DNA of 64,000 nt from Martinezella rhizogenes (GCF_027460065.1 NZ_JAPYZZ010000013.1:108872-172871), one strand, 5' to 3'. Shown: positions 44,177-54,178, counted from the stretch's first letter. Numbers and translations: made by a program. The notes: generated by a model from the letters alone, not told the origin.

Positions 44177-45085
44177 TCAGGAAGCCGGCGATTTTTTTCG
44201 TTCCGCCACGGCAATGCCGGCAAGCGCCATGAAGAGCGCCGCGATCTGATAGGTGTGCAGGGTTTCGCTCAGCACGAAGACCGAAAGCAGCGTGCCGAAG
44301 ACCGGCACGAGGTTGATGAAGAGGCCGGCGCGGTTGGCGCCGATCTGCTCCACGCCCTTGATGTAGAGGATCTGCGCGATGAGCGACGCGAAGATACCGG
44401 CATAGACCACCAGCATCCAGCCCGTCTGGTCCGGCCAGATCAGGCTTTCGCGCGACATTTCAAAGAAGACCAGCGGCACCGAGGTGAGGAGGGCGAAAAA
44501 GGCGGGGATCGCCATCAGCGTGCGCCAGTCAACCGCGGGTTTCCAGCGCAGGATGACGGTGTAGATGGCATAGACCAGCACGGCGAGCAGCATGACGGCG
44601 TCGCCGACATTCATTTCCAGCTGCAGCAGCGAGAGCGGATCACCATGCGAGGCAAGCAGCGCCACACCTGAAATGGTGAGGCAGAAGCCGGCGATCTGGC
44701 CGAACAGCACGCGGGTGCGGAACAGGATGAAGTTCAGGACGAAGATGACCATGGGAATGCCGGCCTGGATGACGGCGGCATTGATGGCCGAGGTGTGCTG
44801 CAGGGCCGTGTAGAGAAACACGTTGAAGGCGGTATAACCGACGCTGCCGAGCACGAAGAAATAGGGCAGGCGCTTTTTCACCACCGGCCAGTCCTTGATC
44901 AGCTGCGGCACGGAAATGGCGAAGATGATGGCGACGGCGAGAACCCAGCGCAGGAAGGTGAAGGCCATGGGGCTGATGTGGCCGACGGCGAGCTTGCCGG
45001 CAACAGTGTTGCCACCCCAGCAGAGTGTGGCGATGATGAGGGCGAGATAGGCTTTCGACGGCACGCGGATGTTTCGCTTCTTCAT
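44177..45085 (-). CDS. DMT-superfamily (EamA) transporter
   Basis: The 302-residue membrane protein has ten predicted helices in two EamA repeats; the first opens with LALIIATLCWGGNTVAGKLA and the second with VYAIYTVILRWKP. Such proteins export amino acids or metabolites; the substrate is unknown. ATG at 45085 places the first helix at residue 12 and gives the normal family length; the longer frame to 45289 has no family similarity. It is divergent from purA. Confidence 0.9.
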   Translation of the reverse strand: MKKRNIRVPSKAYLALIIATLCWGGNTVAGKLAVGHISPMAFTFLRWVLAVAIIFAISVPQLIKDWPVVKKRLPYFFVLGSVGYTAFNVFLYTALQHTSAINAAVIQAGIPMVIFVLNFILFRTRVLFGQIAGFCLTISGVALLASHGDPLSLLQLEMNVGDAVMLLAVLVYAIYTVILRWKPAVDWRTLMAIPAFFALLTSVPLVFFEMSRESLIWPDQTGWMLVVYAGIFASLIAQILYIKGVEQIGANRAGLFINLVPVFGTLLSVFVLSETLHTYQIAALFMALAGIAVAERKKSPAS

Positions 45086-45306
45086 GGGGCGGGAAAAATG
45101 GCAGGGGGGTGAACCGCGGCCTTGCGCCCGCGCCTGTCCCCCACGGGGCGAGATAATGCGGGAAATCCGCGCCTTGTCACGGAAAAAGCAAATTTCTCCA
45201 TAAGAAACAGGGTCGCTTTCCGTAAAACAACGCAGTATACATTCGCGGGTTTGGGTTTCCCATCGGGTTATCGGGCGCGCAAGCGCCATGAGCAGGAAAG
45301 CAAGAA

Positions 45307-46605
45307 ATGACGAATGTTGTGGTGGTCGGCTCGCAATGGGGCGACGAAGGCAAAGGCAAGATTGTCGACTGGCTGTCCGAGCGGGCAGATGTCGTCGTGC
45401 GGTATCAGGGCGGTCATAATGCCGGCCATACGCTTGTCATCGATGGCATCAGCTACAAGCTTTCGCTTCTGCCTTCCGGCGTCGTGCGTCCCGGCAAGCT
45501 CGCCGTTATCGGCAATGGCGTCGTGGTCGATCCGCATGCGCTGATCGCCGAAATCGGCCGTCTGGAAGTGCAGGGCGTCAAGGTCACGCCGGAAAACCTG
45601 CGCATCGCCGACAATGCCACGCTCATTCTTTCCCTGCACCGCGAACTTGATGGCATGCGCGAAGACGCCGCCTCCAACAGCGGCACCAAGATCGGCACCA
45701 CGCGCCGCGGCATCGGCCCGGCTTACGAAGACAAGGTCGGCCGCCGCGCCATCCGCGTCATGGATCTGGCCGACATGGAAGCGCTCTCCGCCAAGGTCGA
45801 TCGCATCCTGACGCATCACAATGCGCTTCGCCGTGGTTTCGGCGCGACCGAAGTGTCGCATGAAACCATCATGGAAGAGCTGTCGTCGATTGCCGAGCGC
45901 ATCCTGCCCTTCAGCGAAACCGTCTGGCTGCTGCTCGACAAGAAGCGTCGCGCCGGTGCGCGCATCCTGTTTGAGGGCGCTCAGGGCTCGCTGCTCGATA
46001 TCGACCACGGCACCTACCCTTACGTGACCTCTTCCAACACGGTTGCCGGCCAGGCCGCTGCCGGTTCGGGCATGGGTCCGGGTTCGCTGGGTTACATTCT
46101 CGGCATCACCAAGGCTTACACCACCCGCGTCGGCGAAGGCCCGTTCCCGACGGAACTGAATGACGAGATCGGCCAGTTCCTCGGCGAAAAAGGTCATGAA
46201 TTCGGCACCGTCACCGGCCGCAAGCGCCGTTGCGGCTGGTTTGACGCTGCACTGGTGCGCCAGTCGGTCGCCACCAATGGTATTACCGGCATCGCGCTCA
46301 CCAAGCTTGACGTGCTTGATGGTCTCGACGAGCTGAAAATCTGCGTCGGCTACAAGCTTGACGGGCAGGAAATCGACCATCTTCCGGCCAGCCAGGGCGC
46401 GCAGGCGCGCGTCGAGCCGATCTACATCACGCTGGAAGGCTGGAAGGAATCGACCGTCGGTGCCCGAAAATGGGCGGATTTGCCTGCTCAGGCAATCAAA
46501 TATGTCCGTCAGGTCGAGGAATTGATCGGGGCGCCTGTCGCGCTCCTGTCGACAAGTCCGGAGCGTGACGACACCATACTTGTGACTGATCCGTTTGAGG
46601 ATTAA
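45307..46605 (+). CDS. purA: Adenylosuccinate synthetase
   Basis: The 432-residue enzyme joins IMP and aspartate using GTP in the first step of AMP synthesis. Visible are the GTP-binding [11 protein letters not shown] (9-19), GGHNAGHT with the catalytic histidine, [14 protein letters not shown], and the C-terminal [10 protein letters not shown]. Length is normal. AGGAAAGCAAGAA precedes the ATG. It is divergent from the DMT gene and followed by a large membrane-protein gene 70 bp later. Confidence 0.97.
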   Translation: MTNVVVVGSQWGDEGKGKIVDWLSERADVVVRYQGGHNAGHTLVIDGISYKLSLLPSGVVRPGKLAVIGNGVVVDPHALIAEIGRLEVQGVKVTPENLRIADNATLILSLHRELDGMREDAASNSGTKIGTTRRGIGPAYEDKVGRRAIRVMDLADMEALSAKVDRILTHHNALRRGFGATEVSHETIMEELSSIAERILPFSETVWLLLDKKRRAGARILFEGAQGSLLDIDHGTYPYVTSSNTVAGQAAAGSGMGPGSLGYILGITKAYTTRVGEGPFPTELNDEIGQFLGEKGHEFGTVTGRKRRCGWFDAALVRQSVATNGITGIALTKLDVLDGLDELKICVGYKLDGQEIDHLPASQGAQARVEPIYITLEGWKESTVGARKWADLPAQAIKYVRQVEELIGAPVALLSTSPERDDTILVTDPFED

Positions 46606-46675
46606 TGTCCTCGGCGATCTAGATTCATAAACCATATCGGGCCGGTACGTCGCCGGTCACGACGAGAAAGTGCTT

Positions 46676-49003
46676 ATGGCGGATTTTGTAGCAGTCATTC
46701 GCAAGGCCGTGGATGGCTTGGCGAACAATACTCCCGAAAACCGGGCGAAGGTTTACGACAAGGCGCGCAGTGCGGTTGTGCGCCAACTCGAGAATATGAA
46801 GCCACGTCCGCCGGAAGAATTGTTGCGCCGGCAGATCGCCAAGCTGGACGCCGCCATTGCCGAGGTGGACAGCGAATATGCCGAGGCGCTTCCGGCGCTG
46901 GAGGAGGATGACGCTGTCTCTCCCGCTGCGGAAGAGACGGCGGCATCCTATTACCAGCAGGATGCTGCCGACGAAGACGAGGCCCGCGCCGCCGAGCCGG
47001 CAGAGCATGCCGAGCGGGAAGAGGAGCGGCACGCGCCGGCCTACGAAGAGCCAACACCCGCTGAACCCGCACAACCGGAGCCGGCTTACGCAGAAGCCGC
47101 CGAAGAGGAAGAGCCTCGGCACACTGATACCGTTGCCGATGAGGACGAGCGTCACGGTCAACACGAGCCGGAAGAGCTTTATGATGCGCCGGAAACGGTT
47201 CATGCCGCTCCTGCCCCGGCACACGCCTCCGAGGAAACCGTCGGCACCTATTTCACCCGGGCGGATGAAGAGCCGGCTCACCAGCAGGAGCCTGAAGCGG
47301 CGCCCGGTGCTGCCGATGATTCCGTTCCCTCCCATTGGGCGCAGCCTGTGGATGAGGACGACTGGCGCAAGCTCGATGAAGCGCAGGGCGACGATGTGCG
47401 TCCGGCCGCCGAGGAATATGAAGAGGTTCGCAACGAGACCGACGAACGTCCGCTTGTTGCCGGTTATGCCGCGCAGCATTACCAGGAACCGGACGTAAGT
47501 TTCGAGCCCGCCCCTTACGAAAAGCCCGCCCCTTATGAAAAGGATGAGCGGCGCGAGGCGGATGACCATTTGGGCCCCGCCGCCGTGGAGCATGCTCCGG
47601 TGTTTGGCGGCCGGCACGATTTTGACGACCATCACCGGACGGAAGAGCAGGCGCCGAAAAAGGCGGCCGTGGTCGAGGATTTCTCGTCCTATTTCCAGGA
47701 TGCGGATATTGCCATTCCCGCCAAGGACGCGCCGGCGCTGCCGCGCGCCGATAATGATCTCTTCGGTGAGCAGGCTGGCGCCAAGGACAATAAGGAACGC
47801 ACGCCTTGGGACGATCTGGACGAGCTGATCGGTTATGACGGCGCTTCCTCGTCCAACCGGCAGGCTTCGGATGAAACGCCGGGCATTGGTGCCGCGGCGG
47901 CGACGCCCGCCTATATGGTCAAGAAGAAGCCACGTCGTAACTATGCCTCGGTCGTGCTCGCCCTTGTCGGCGTGGCGCTGCTTGCCGGCGGCGGTTATGC
48001 CGTTTGGATGAACCGCGATGCCCTGAACGATATGGTCGATGGGCTGGTCAGTTCCGCACAGAATGGCGGCAATGGCCAGACGCCTCCGGCAAATACGGCG
48101 CAGACGCAGCCATCGACACCGCCGGCGACCCAGCAGCCACCGGCCGCCAATGGCCAGCAGCCACCTGCCACGTCCAACAATCATCAGGCCCAGTCGCATG
48201 GCGATGATGGTTCCGTCACCGGCACCAAATTTACCCAGCGGCTGATGGCCGACGGCACCGAACGGGACGAAGGACCGGCAGCCGGTGCGAACGGCCAGCC
48301 CGTTACGGCCGAGGGCCAGTCTGTCTATGAGCAGAACGTTGCGCCGCCGCCTGCGGGCGAAGCTCCCGCCAATAATGCCGCGGGTGCACCTGCGGGAACG
48401 CCGGCCGGCACGCCGGCGGGACAGCAACCTGCCGCCGCCGCCAGCGGCGACCGCATGTTCCTCTACGAAGAAGTGCTGGGCCAGACGGTTCCGACTGCCA
48501 TTCAGGGCAGCGTGTCCTGGTCGTTGCAGCAGGAAAATGACGCGGAAGGCAAGCCTTCGCCCACCGTTCAGGGCCAGATCACCGTGCCCGGCCGTGGCCT
48601 CAGCGCGCTCATCACCTTCAAGCGCAACACCGATCCGTCGTTGCCGGCGAGCCATCTGATCGAGATCGTCTTCTCGGTTTCGCCCGGCTTCGAAGGCGGG
48701 GCGATCGACAGCGTCCAGCGCATCGCGATGAAGAGCACCGAGCAGGATCGCGGCAACGCGCTGATCGCGGTTCCCGCCAAGATCACCGATGATTTCCACA
48801 TGATCGCGCTCAACGACTTCCCGGATGCGATGAAGACCAATCTGGAGCTGCTGAAGAGCCGCAACTGGATCGACATTCCGGTGTCTTATCGCAATGGCCG
48901 GCGTGCGCTCCTGACCCTGCAAAAGGGCAATGACGGCATCGCCGCCTTCGACAAGGCGCTCAGCGAATGGGCGGCCGCAGCGCCTGCTGCCGGCGGTCAA
49001 TAA
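46676..49003 (+). CDS. Large single-pass membrane protein of unknown function
   Basis: The 775-residue protein has a conserved-looking N-terminal segment (about 1-65, MADFVAVIRKAVDGLANN and arginine-rich helices), then a long acidic, Glu/Pro/Ala/Tyr-rich disordered stretch (about 80-400) with short repeats such as APYEKP. A single membrane helix follows (about 421-445) after the basic KKKPRRN, then a Pro/Gln/Asn/Ala-rich linker (about 460-600) and a beta-rich C-terminal domain (about 600-770). The charge pattern puts the acidic part in the cytoplasm and the C-terminus in the periplasm. I recognise no family. It follows purA and ends at a strong terminator. Confidence 0.8.
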   Translation: MADFVAVIRKAVDGLANNTPENRAKVYDKARSAVVRQLENMKPRPPEELLRRQIAKLDAAIAEVDSEYAEALPALEEDDAVSPAAEETAASYYQQDAADEDEARAAEPAEHAEREEERHAPAYEEPTPAEPAQPEPAYAEAAEEEEPRHTDTVADEDERHGQHEPEELYDAPETVHAAPAPAHASEETVGTYFTRADEEPAHQQEPEAAPGAADDSVPSHWAQPVDEDDWRKLDEAQGDDVRPAAEEYEEVRNETDERPLVAGYAAQHYQEPDVSFEPAPYEKPAPYEKDERREADDHLGPAAVEHAPVFGGRHDFDDHHRTEEQAPKKAAVVEDFSSYFQDADIAIPAKDAPALPRADNDLFGEQAGAKDNKERTPWDDLDELIGYDGASSSNRQASDETPGIGAAAATPAYMVKKKPRRNYASVVLALVGVALLAGGGYAVWMNRDALNDMVDGLVSSAQNGGNGQTPPANTAQTQPSTPPATQQPPAANGQQPPATSNNHQAQSHGDDGSVTGTKFTQRLMADGTERDEGPAAGANGQPVTAEGQSVYEQNVAPPPAGEAPANNAAGAPAGTPAGTPAGQQPAAAASGDRMFLYEEVLGQTVPTAIQGSVSWSLQQENDAEGKPSPTVQGQITVPGRGLSALITFKRNTDPSLPASHLIEIVFSVSPGFEGGAIDSVQRIAMKSTEQDRGNALIAVPAKITDDFHMIALNDFPDAMKTNLELLKSRNWIDIPVSYRNGRRALLTLQKGNDGIAAFDKALSEWAAAAPAAGGQ

Positions 49004-49009
49004 GGATTG

Positions 49010-49037
49010 AAAGGGCGGCTCGGGCCGCCCTTTTTGT
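49010..49037 (+). terminator. Rho-independent terminator
   Basis: AAGGGCGGCTC and its complement GGGCCGCCCTT fold with a short loop, followed by five T residues, directly after the 775-residue gene. Confidence 0.85.
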
Positions 49038-49102
49038 TATATGGCTACGGCGGTGTCTTTGCGTTTGTCGGGTGATGGGTGGGTTAGTTGGTGCTGGTGG
49101 GT

Positions 49103-49270
49103 GTGGCTCACCCCCCTCTGCCCTGCCGGGCATCTCCCCCACAAGGAGGGAGATCGGCAAGACGCTCTACCGCCGCTTCATCCTCGACCGTTGAGTTGGT
49201 CGAGACCTCGCGGCATATCGATCTCCCCCCTTGTGGGGGAGATGCCCGGCAGGGCAGAGGGGGGTAAGCG
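49103..49270. repeat. RIME-like palindromic repeat, family D (copy 1)
   Basis: The left end CCCCCCTCTGCCCTGCCGGG and its inverse near 49240-49266 frame two inner hairpins of the ATCTCCCCC/GGGGGAGAT type. A second copy lies at 53971-54145. It fills most of the 434-bp gap between two convergent genes. Confidence 0.9.
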
Positions 49271-49437
49271 GCATCCCCCGAAGCATGGATATTTTTCCTG
49301 CCGGTTTTCCTCCAGCGCAATCGCCGGTCGCGGATGGCAGGCCATTTCCCATCGCCCGCCTTTTACAAACAAAAAATGCCCGGCCGAAGGCCGAGGATGA
49401 TTCATGGTCAGCGCATTGGCGTCAAGAGCGCGCTGCC

Positions 49438-50340
49438 TTACGCATCCACTACGCGCAATGCGCGCGCGGCTTCCAGCGCTTCCTTCTGCACCGCTTCCTG
49501 CACCTTCTCGAAGGCGCGAACCTCGATCTGGCGCACGCGTTCGCGGCTGATGTCGAACTCGGAGGAGAGTTCCTCCAGCGTTACCGGGTCTTCCGCGAGG
49601 CGGCGGGCCTCGAAGATGCGGCGTTCGCGCTCATTCAGTACGCCCATGGCCTTGGCCAACATGCGGCGACGGGTTTCCAGCTCGTCCTGTTCGATCAGCA
49701 CGGCTTCCTGGCTTTCATGGTCATCCACCAGCCAGTCCTGCCATTGGCCGGACTCGCCCTCGGACGCCTTGATCGGCGCATTCAGCGAGGCGTCGCCATG
49801 CAGGCGGCGGTTCATCGAAATGACTTCTTCTTCCGACACCTGCAGCTTGGTGGCGATTTCCTTGACGTGTTCCGGCTTCAGATCGCCATCGTCAATCGCC
49901 TGGATACGGCCTTTCAGCCGGCGCAGGTTGAAGAACAGGCGTTTCTGGTTGGCCGTTGTACCCATCTTCACCAGCGACCACGAACGCAGGATATATTCCT
50001 GGATCGAGGCCTTGATCCACCACATGGCATAGGTAGCCAGACGGAAACCGCGTTCCGGATCGAACTTCTTCACCGCCTGCATCAGGCCGACATTGCCTTC
50101 GGACACGACTTCGCCGATCGGCAGGCCGTAACCGCGGTAACCCATGGCGATCTTGGCAACGAGACGCAGATGGCTGGTGACGAGCTTGTGCGCGGCGTCG
50201 CGGTCGCCATGCTCGGCATAACGCTTGCCAAGCATGTACTCTTCCTGCGGCTCCAGCATCGGAAATTTACGGATGTCGTCGAGATATCTATTGAGACCGG
50301 CTTCACCGGCCGTAATCGTAGGCAAACTATTGCGGGCCAT
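49438..50340 (-). CDS. rpoH: RNA polymerase sigma-32 factor (heat shock)
   Basis: The 300-residue sigma factor has regions 1.2-2 (YAEHGDRDAAHKLVTSHLRL, FATYAMWWIK-like ATYAMWWIKASIQEYI), the RpoH box QKRLFFNLRRLK, and region 4 (LNERERRIFEARRL, FDISRERVRQIE). It directs transcription of heat-shock genes. ATAAGGGGGTGCTTT precedes the ATG. A hairpin GGGTCG/CGACCC (50423-50438) lies in the leader about 90 bp upstream. It is a single gene. Confidence 0.96.
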   Translation of the reverse strand: MARNSLPTITAGEAGLNRYLDDIRKFPMLEPQEEYMLGKRYAEHGDRDAAHKLVTSHLRLVAKIAMGYRGYGLPIGEVVSEGNVGLMQAVKKFDPERGFRLATYAMWWIKASIQEYILRSWSLVKMGTTANQKRLFFNLRRLKGRIQAIDDGDLKPEHVKEIATKLQVSEEEVISMNRRLHGDASLNAPIKASEGESGQWQDWLVDDHESQEAVLIEQDELETRRRMLAKAMGVLNERERRIFEARRLAEDPVTLEELSSEFDISRERVRQIEVRAFEKVQEAVQKEALEAARALRVVDA

Positions 50341-50508
50341 AAAGCACCCCCTTATCTATGGTCTGGAACGGCACCCTCTCTGGCGTGGTAAAATCATCCG
50401 CCCGAGGCATGCCGTAAGCTGCGGGTCGTTACCGACCCCGCACGAACCCATGTGACAGATATGTACGCGCCCGCCGTGTTTCAAGCGAACGCTGTGTTCA
50501 CACATGCG

Positions 50509-51333
50509 TTATGTTCCGGTGACACCTTCTTTGACCTGTTTAACTTTCGAACGGTAGATTCGTTCCGAAAATCCACCGAGACCGGAGCGCACCATCAGCT
50601 CATACATCACCCGCCGGCGCATGGGATTGTGCAGGCGCACCACCTTTGAGCCAAGGAACTGCGTCTCGACATGGCCAAGCGCCTGCAGGTCGGGATCGGC
50701 GGTGATGGCGGCTGCGTAGGTGGCGTAGAATTCACGGCGGCAGACATAGGTCTTGTATTTCGTCATGCCGAAACAGACGAGGCTGTGGCCGTGGGTTCGC
50801 AGAAAATCGGCGACGCCAACCGTCACCTCCGGCCAGGCGGGATTGAAGGTATCGTCGAAGACGATGACGCCGTGTGGCGCGATCACCTCCATTGCCAGCT
50901 TCGCATCGGCCAGCACATGATGCAGATGGTGGCCGCCATCGATGCTGAAGAAGCGCGCGGGGCCGATGCGCGAGGTGATCTCGGCAGGCGCCAGCCGCGT
51001 GCTGTCGCCTTTGATGATGAGGTCCTCATCCATCGGAAATCCCAGCCGGCGGCCGTTTTCCAGCAGGCGCTCATATTGGTCGAGGCTGCCGTCTTCGGGC
51101 GGATCAAGGTCGAAAAGATCGACGCCCAGCACCTTTTCCTGTGGCTGCGCGAATTTGCGCAGCAGGAAATAGGAGCGGCCATAATAAACGCCGATTTCCG
51201 CCATGCCGCCTCCAAGGCCACCTTTGGTCTGCGCCTGCAGCAAAGCCTTGAAGACCAGCGCATCGGGCGGGTCGATGTAACCTTCGACGCTGCGCAGATC
51301 CTGGAATATAAACCGGCGGTCTTCGATATTCAT
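50509..51333 (-). CDS. Class I SAM-dependent methyltransferase-like protein
   Basis: The 274-residue protein has a Rossmann-type core: GGMAEIGVYYGRSYFLLRKF as the SAM-binding strand-loop, KVLGVDLFDLD, and FFSIDGGHHLHHVLADAKLA, followed by GVIVFDDTF. This is the Methyltransf_24 group that includes sugar- and antibiotic-modifying enzymes. The substrate is unknown, and there are no glycan or antibiotic genes beside it. It is a single gene between rpoH and rluD. Confidence 0.82.
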   Translation of the reverse strand: MNIEDRRFIFQDLRSVEGYIDPPDALVFKALLQAQTKGGLGGGMAEIGVYYGRSYFLLRKFAQPQEKVLGVDLFDLDPPEDGSLDQYERLLENGRRLGFPMDEDLIIKGDSTRLAPAEITSRIGPARFFSIDGGHHLHHVLADAKLAMEVIAPHGVIVFDDTFNPAWPEVTVGVADFLRTHGHSLVCFGMTKYKTYVCRREFYATYAAAITADPDLQALGHVETQFLGSKVVRLHNPMRRRVMYELMVRSGLGGFSERIYRSKVKQVKEGVTGT

Positions 51334-51620
51334 GTGCGATAAATCCCGTCATCATGCCGTTTCCGTTCAGGGAGATGCGACTTGAACGAACGGCGTTTCC
51401 TGCGGCGTCTTTTCCGGCCAAGCTCTTGTGCGGCCACGGTTTTCACCGTGGCGCCTTCGAGCTTTGCACGAGGCCGAGGAGGTGCGACGATTGAAGCGAA
51501 ATTGGGGCGGTCTACAAAAAGGACCGTCGGCGGAATATCGCTATCCGCTAATCTTTTTTTATTATCCGGGGCTTCCGGCGAAATGCATGGCGCAGTTTTT
51601 TGGCTGCGCCAGCCAGGTTT

Positions 51621-52643
51621 TCAGCTGCGCAGGGCCGTCAGCAGCTCTTCCATGTCTTCAGGCATGTCGGTTTCGAACTCCATCACCTCGCCGGTGCGCG
51701 GATGTTCGAAGGCCAGAAGATAGGCATGCAGCGCCTGGCGCGGAAAGCGGCTGACGGTGCTTCTGGCCGGTTCTTCCAGTAGGTTCGCCTTGGTGCGGAA
51801 GGCCGCGCCATATTCGGGATCGCCGATCAGCGGATGGCCGATATGGGCCATGTGCACGCGGATCTGGTGTGTGCGGCCCGTTTCCAGACGGCACTCCACC
51901 ATCGAGGCGAGGCAGGAGGCGTCAGGCTTTTCCTGGAAACGTTCCATCACCTCATAATGGGTGATCGCCTCGCGGGCATCGAACGAATCCTCATTCTTGA
52001 CGGCGCGCTTGGTGCGGTCGGTGCCGCGGCCGAGGGCTGCATCGATGGTGCCGCGCAGGGTGCGCGGGCGGCCCCAGACGACGGCCTTGTAGGCGCGTTC
52101 CAGCGGGCCGGTGCGGCCATGATCGGCAAATTGGGCGGCGAGATGGCGGTGGGCATTGTCGTTCTTCGCCACCACCATGACGCCCGACGTTTCCTTGTCC
52201 AGCCGGTGCACGATGCCCGGCCGCTTGACACCGCCAATGCCGGAAAGGCTGTCGCCGCAATGGTGGATGAGGGCGTTGACCAGCGTGCCGGTCCAGTTGC
52301 CCGCGCCCGGATGCACGACGAGACCGGCGGGCTTGACCAGCACGATCAGGTCTTCATCCTCATATTCCACATCGAGCGGAATGTCCTCGCCCTGTGGCAC
52401 GGGGTCTTCCGGCTCAGGCATGACGATCTCGATGCGATCGCCCGGATGCACCTTCTTTTTCGGTTCGGTCACGGGTTTGCCGTTGAGGAGAACCGCGCCC
52501 TGCTCGATCAGCGCCTTCAGGCGGCTGCGCGACAGATCGCTGCCGACTTCGCCCACCAGCCACACATCGAGGCGGCCTTCGGCGTCTTCCCCGGCAATCA
52601 GGACTTTCCTTGCGTCTCCGCCTTGTTTAAAGGGGTCGTTCAT
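51621..52643 (-). CDS. rluD: 23S rRNA pseudouridine synthase, RluD type
   Basis: The 340-residue protein has an N-terminal S4 RNA-binding domain (about 16-85, GRLDVWLVGEVGSDLSRSRLKALIEQG) and a pseudouridine synthase domain with the catalytic aspartate in HRLDKETSGVM, the KPAGLVVHPG motif and TGRTHQIRVHMAHIGHPL. It converts uridines in helix 69 of 23S rRNA. It is divergent from the next pair across 38 bp. The 287 bp before it (51334-51620) show no gene I can support. Confidence 0.93.
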   Translation of the reverse strand: MNDPFKQGGDARKVLIAGEDAEGRLDVWLVGEVGSDLSRSRLKALIEQGAVLLNGKPVTEPKKKVHPGDRIEIVMPEPEDPVPQGEDIPLDVEYEDEDLIVLVKPAGLVVHPGAGNWTGTLVNALIHHCGDSLSGIGGVKRPGIVHRLDKETSGVMVVAKNDNAHRHLAAQFADHGRTGPLERAYKAVVWGRPRTLRGTIDAALGRGTDRTKRAVKNEDSFDAREAITHYEVMERFQEKPDASCLASMVECRLETGRTHQIRVHMAHIGHPLIGDPEYGAAFRTKANLLEEPARSTVSRFPRQALHAYLLAFEHPRTGEVMEFETDMPEDMEELLTALRS

Positions 52644-52681
52644 TCTTATTTTTCCGATCCATCAGCATTTCAGGGAACCCG

Positions 52682-53074
52682 ATGACGCAGATCGAGCCAG
52701 ACGAACAGGAAGACAAGCCGCTTGATCCGGCCATGGAAAAAGTTCGCCGCAAGATGATCCGTTTGCAGATCGTGTCGGGCTCCGTGATGTTTATCAGCCT
52801 TATGGCCGTCTTCGGTGCGGTTGTCTACAAGGCGATGGGGCCGTCGAAAACGGTTCAGACGCAAAGCGAAGCGCCGAACCTTGCGGTTCCCACCGGCAAC
52901 GGACCGGTTGCGGTCACCGCCAGCCTGCCGCAGGGCTTTGTGATCGACAATGTCAGCTATTCCGGCGGCGACATGCTGTTTTACGGCCGGCTTGCCAACG
53001 GCACCCGCAAGGCGCTGGTCTTCAACGTCGCGGCCGGCAGATTTCTGGCCGATGTGACGGTCGATGGCCAGTGA
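52682..53074 (+). CDS. Small single-pass membrane protein (DUF6476-like)
   Basis: The 130-residue protein has a charged N-terminus (about 1-30, PLDPAMEKVRRKMIRLQ), one membrane helix (about 31-50, SGSVMFISLMAVFGAVVYKA) and a short beta-rich periplasmic part ending in FNVAAGRFLADVTVDGQ. It resembles a conserved alphaproteobacterial family that usually neighbours rluD and rpoH, as here; the DUF number is from memory. Function is unknown. Its end overlaps the TrmH gene by 11 bases. Confidence 0.78.
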   Translation: MTQIEPDEQEDKPLDPAMEKVRRKMIRLQIVSGSVMFISLMAVFGAVVYKAMGPSKTVQTQSEAPNLAVPTGNGPVAVTASLPQGFVIDNVSYSGGDMLFYGRLANGTRKALVFNVAAGRFLADVTVDGQ

Positions 53075-53918
53075 GGGCAATGACCGGCTGGAGGGTCGGG
53101 CGCTGATCCCGGTCGAGGATCCGGCCGATCCGCGCATTGCCGCCTTTCGCGACATCCGCGAGCGCGATCTCACCGGCCGGCAGGGCCGCTTCATTGCCGA
53201 AGGTACGGTGGTGCTGCGCATGCTGGCTGCGGCCCATAAAGCGGGCAGGGCCTTTGCGGCGGAAAGCATCCTGATCCTGCGCAACCGGCTTTCCGGCGTG
53301 GCAGATATTCTCGCCGATTTCCCTGATGATGTTCCCGTTTATGTGGCGGAAGCGCCGGTGCTGGACGGTATCGTCGGTTTTCACCTGCATCGCGGCATTC
53401 TGGCGCTTGGGCGACGGGTGCGTGATGATGGGCTGGTGCAGATGACGGCGGCGCTTCCCGCCTCCTCGCTGGTGCTTGTGGGCTGCGGCATTTCCAACCA
53501 CGACAATCTCGGCGCGATGTTCCGCAATGCGGCGGCATTTTATGCCGATGCGGTGTTTTTGGACGAGACGTGCTGCGACCCGCTCTATCGCAAGGCGCTC
53601 AGGGTTTCCGTGGGCTCGGTGCTGTCGGTGCCCTATCATCGCGGTGGCGGGGCGGTGGAGATGCTGGAGCAGCTCTCTGGGGACGGATTTGCAATCTGGG
53701 GCCTTTCGCCTGACGGCAAGACGGAGATACGCGACATTCCCCGATCCGAACGCATGGCGCTGGTGATCGGCACGGAGGGCGAGGGGCTGCCGCAATCGGT
53801 GCTGTCGCGTTTTCACACGGCGCGGATCGCGCAGTCGCCGCAGCTGGATAGCTTGAATGCGGGGACGGCTTCGGGGCTGGCGCTTTATCAGATGGCGGGG
53901 GCGATGGGGCGGGTGTGA
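53064..53918 (+). CDS. TrmH/SpoU-family RNA 2'-O-methyltransferase
   Basis: The 284-residue protein is a SPOUT methyltransferase. After an N-terminal substrate-binding region (GRFIAEGTVVLRMLAAAHK) come the SpoU motifs: GISNHDNLGAMFRNAAAF (motif 1), ALVIGTEGEGLPQSVL (motif 2) and SLNAGTASGLALYQM (motif 3, with usual SLNVxxA changed slightly). It methylates ribose in tRNA or rRNA; the exact site is unknown. It overlaps the preceding gene by 11 bases. Confidence 0.9.
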   Translation: MASEGNDRLEGRALIPVEDPADPRIAAFRDIRERDLTGRQGRFIAEGTVVLRMLAAAHKAGRAFAAESILILRNRLSGVADILADFPDDVPVYVAEAPVLDGIVGFHLHRGILALGRRVRDDGLVQMTAALPASSLVLVGCGISNHDNLGAMFRNAAAFYADAVFLDETCCDPLYRKALRVSVGSVLSVPYHRGGGAVEMLEQLSGDGFAIWGLSPDGKTEIRDIPRSERMALVIGTEGEGLPQSVLSRFHTARIAQSPQLDSLNAGTASGLALYQMAGAMGRV

Positions 53919-53970
53919 GGTTCTGCTCACAGCTACCTTTGTGGATGAAGTTTACGTTTGCCTTGGTGGG

Positions 53971-54145
53971 TGTGGCTTACCCCCCTCTGTCCTGCCGGAC
54001 ATCTCCCCCACAAGGAGGGAGATCGGCAAGCGGCGCTATCGCCACTTCATTCTCAAGCTTTGAGATGGGCGAGACATTGCCGCATATCGATCTCCCCACC
54101 TGTGGGGGAGATGCCCGGCAGGGCAGAGGGGGGTAAGCCGCACAC
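53971..54145. repeat. RIME-like palindromic repeat, family D (copy 2)
   Basis: Same nested arrangement as 49103-49270, with small differences in the stems. It lies between two convergent genes and fills most of the 260-bp gap. Confidence 0.9.
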
Positions 54146-54178
54146 TCAACGTTGTGGTAAACCACACCCACGGCGTGC

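Noticed and set aside
46625..49000. Very long open frame on the minus strand opposite the 775-residue gene
   Set aside because: It is the complement of a GC-rich, low-complexity coding region. Its product is an arginine/glycine-rich, protein-unlike sequence, and it lacks a ribosome site.
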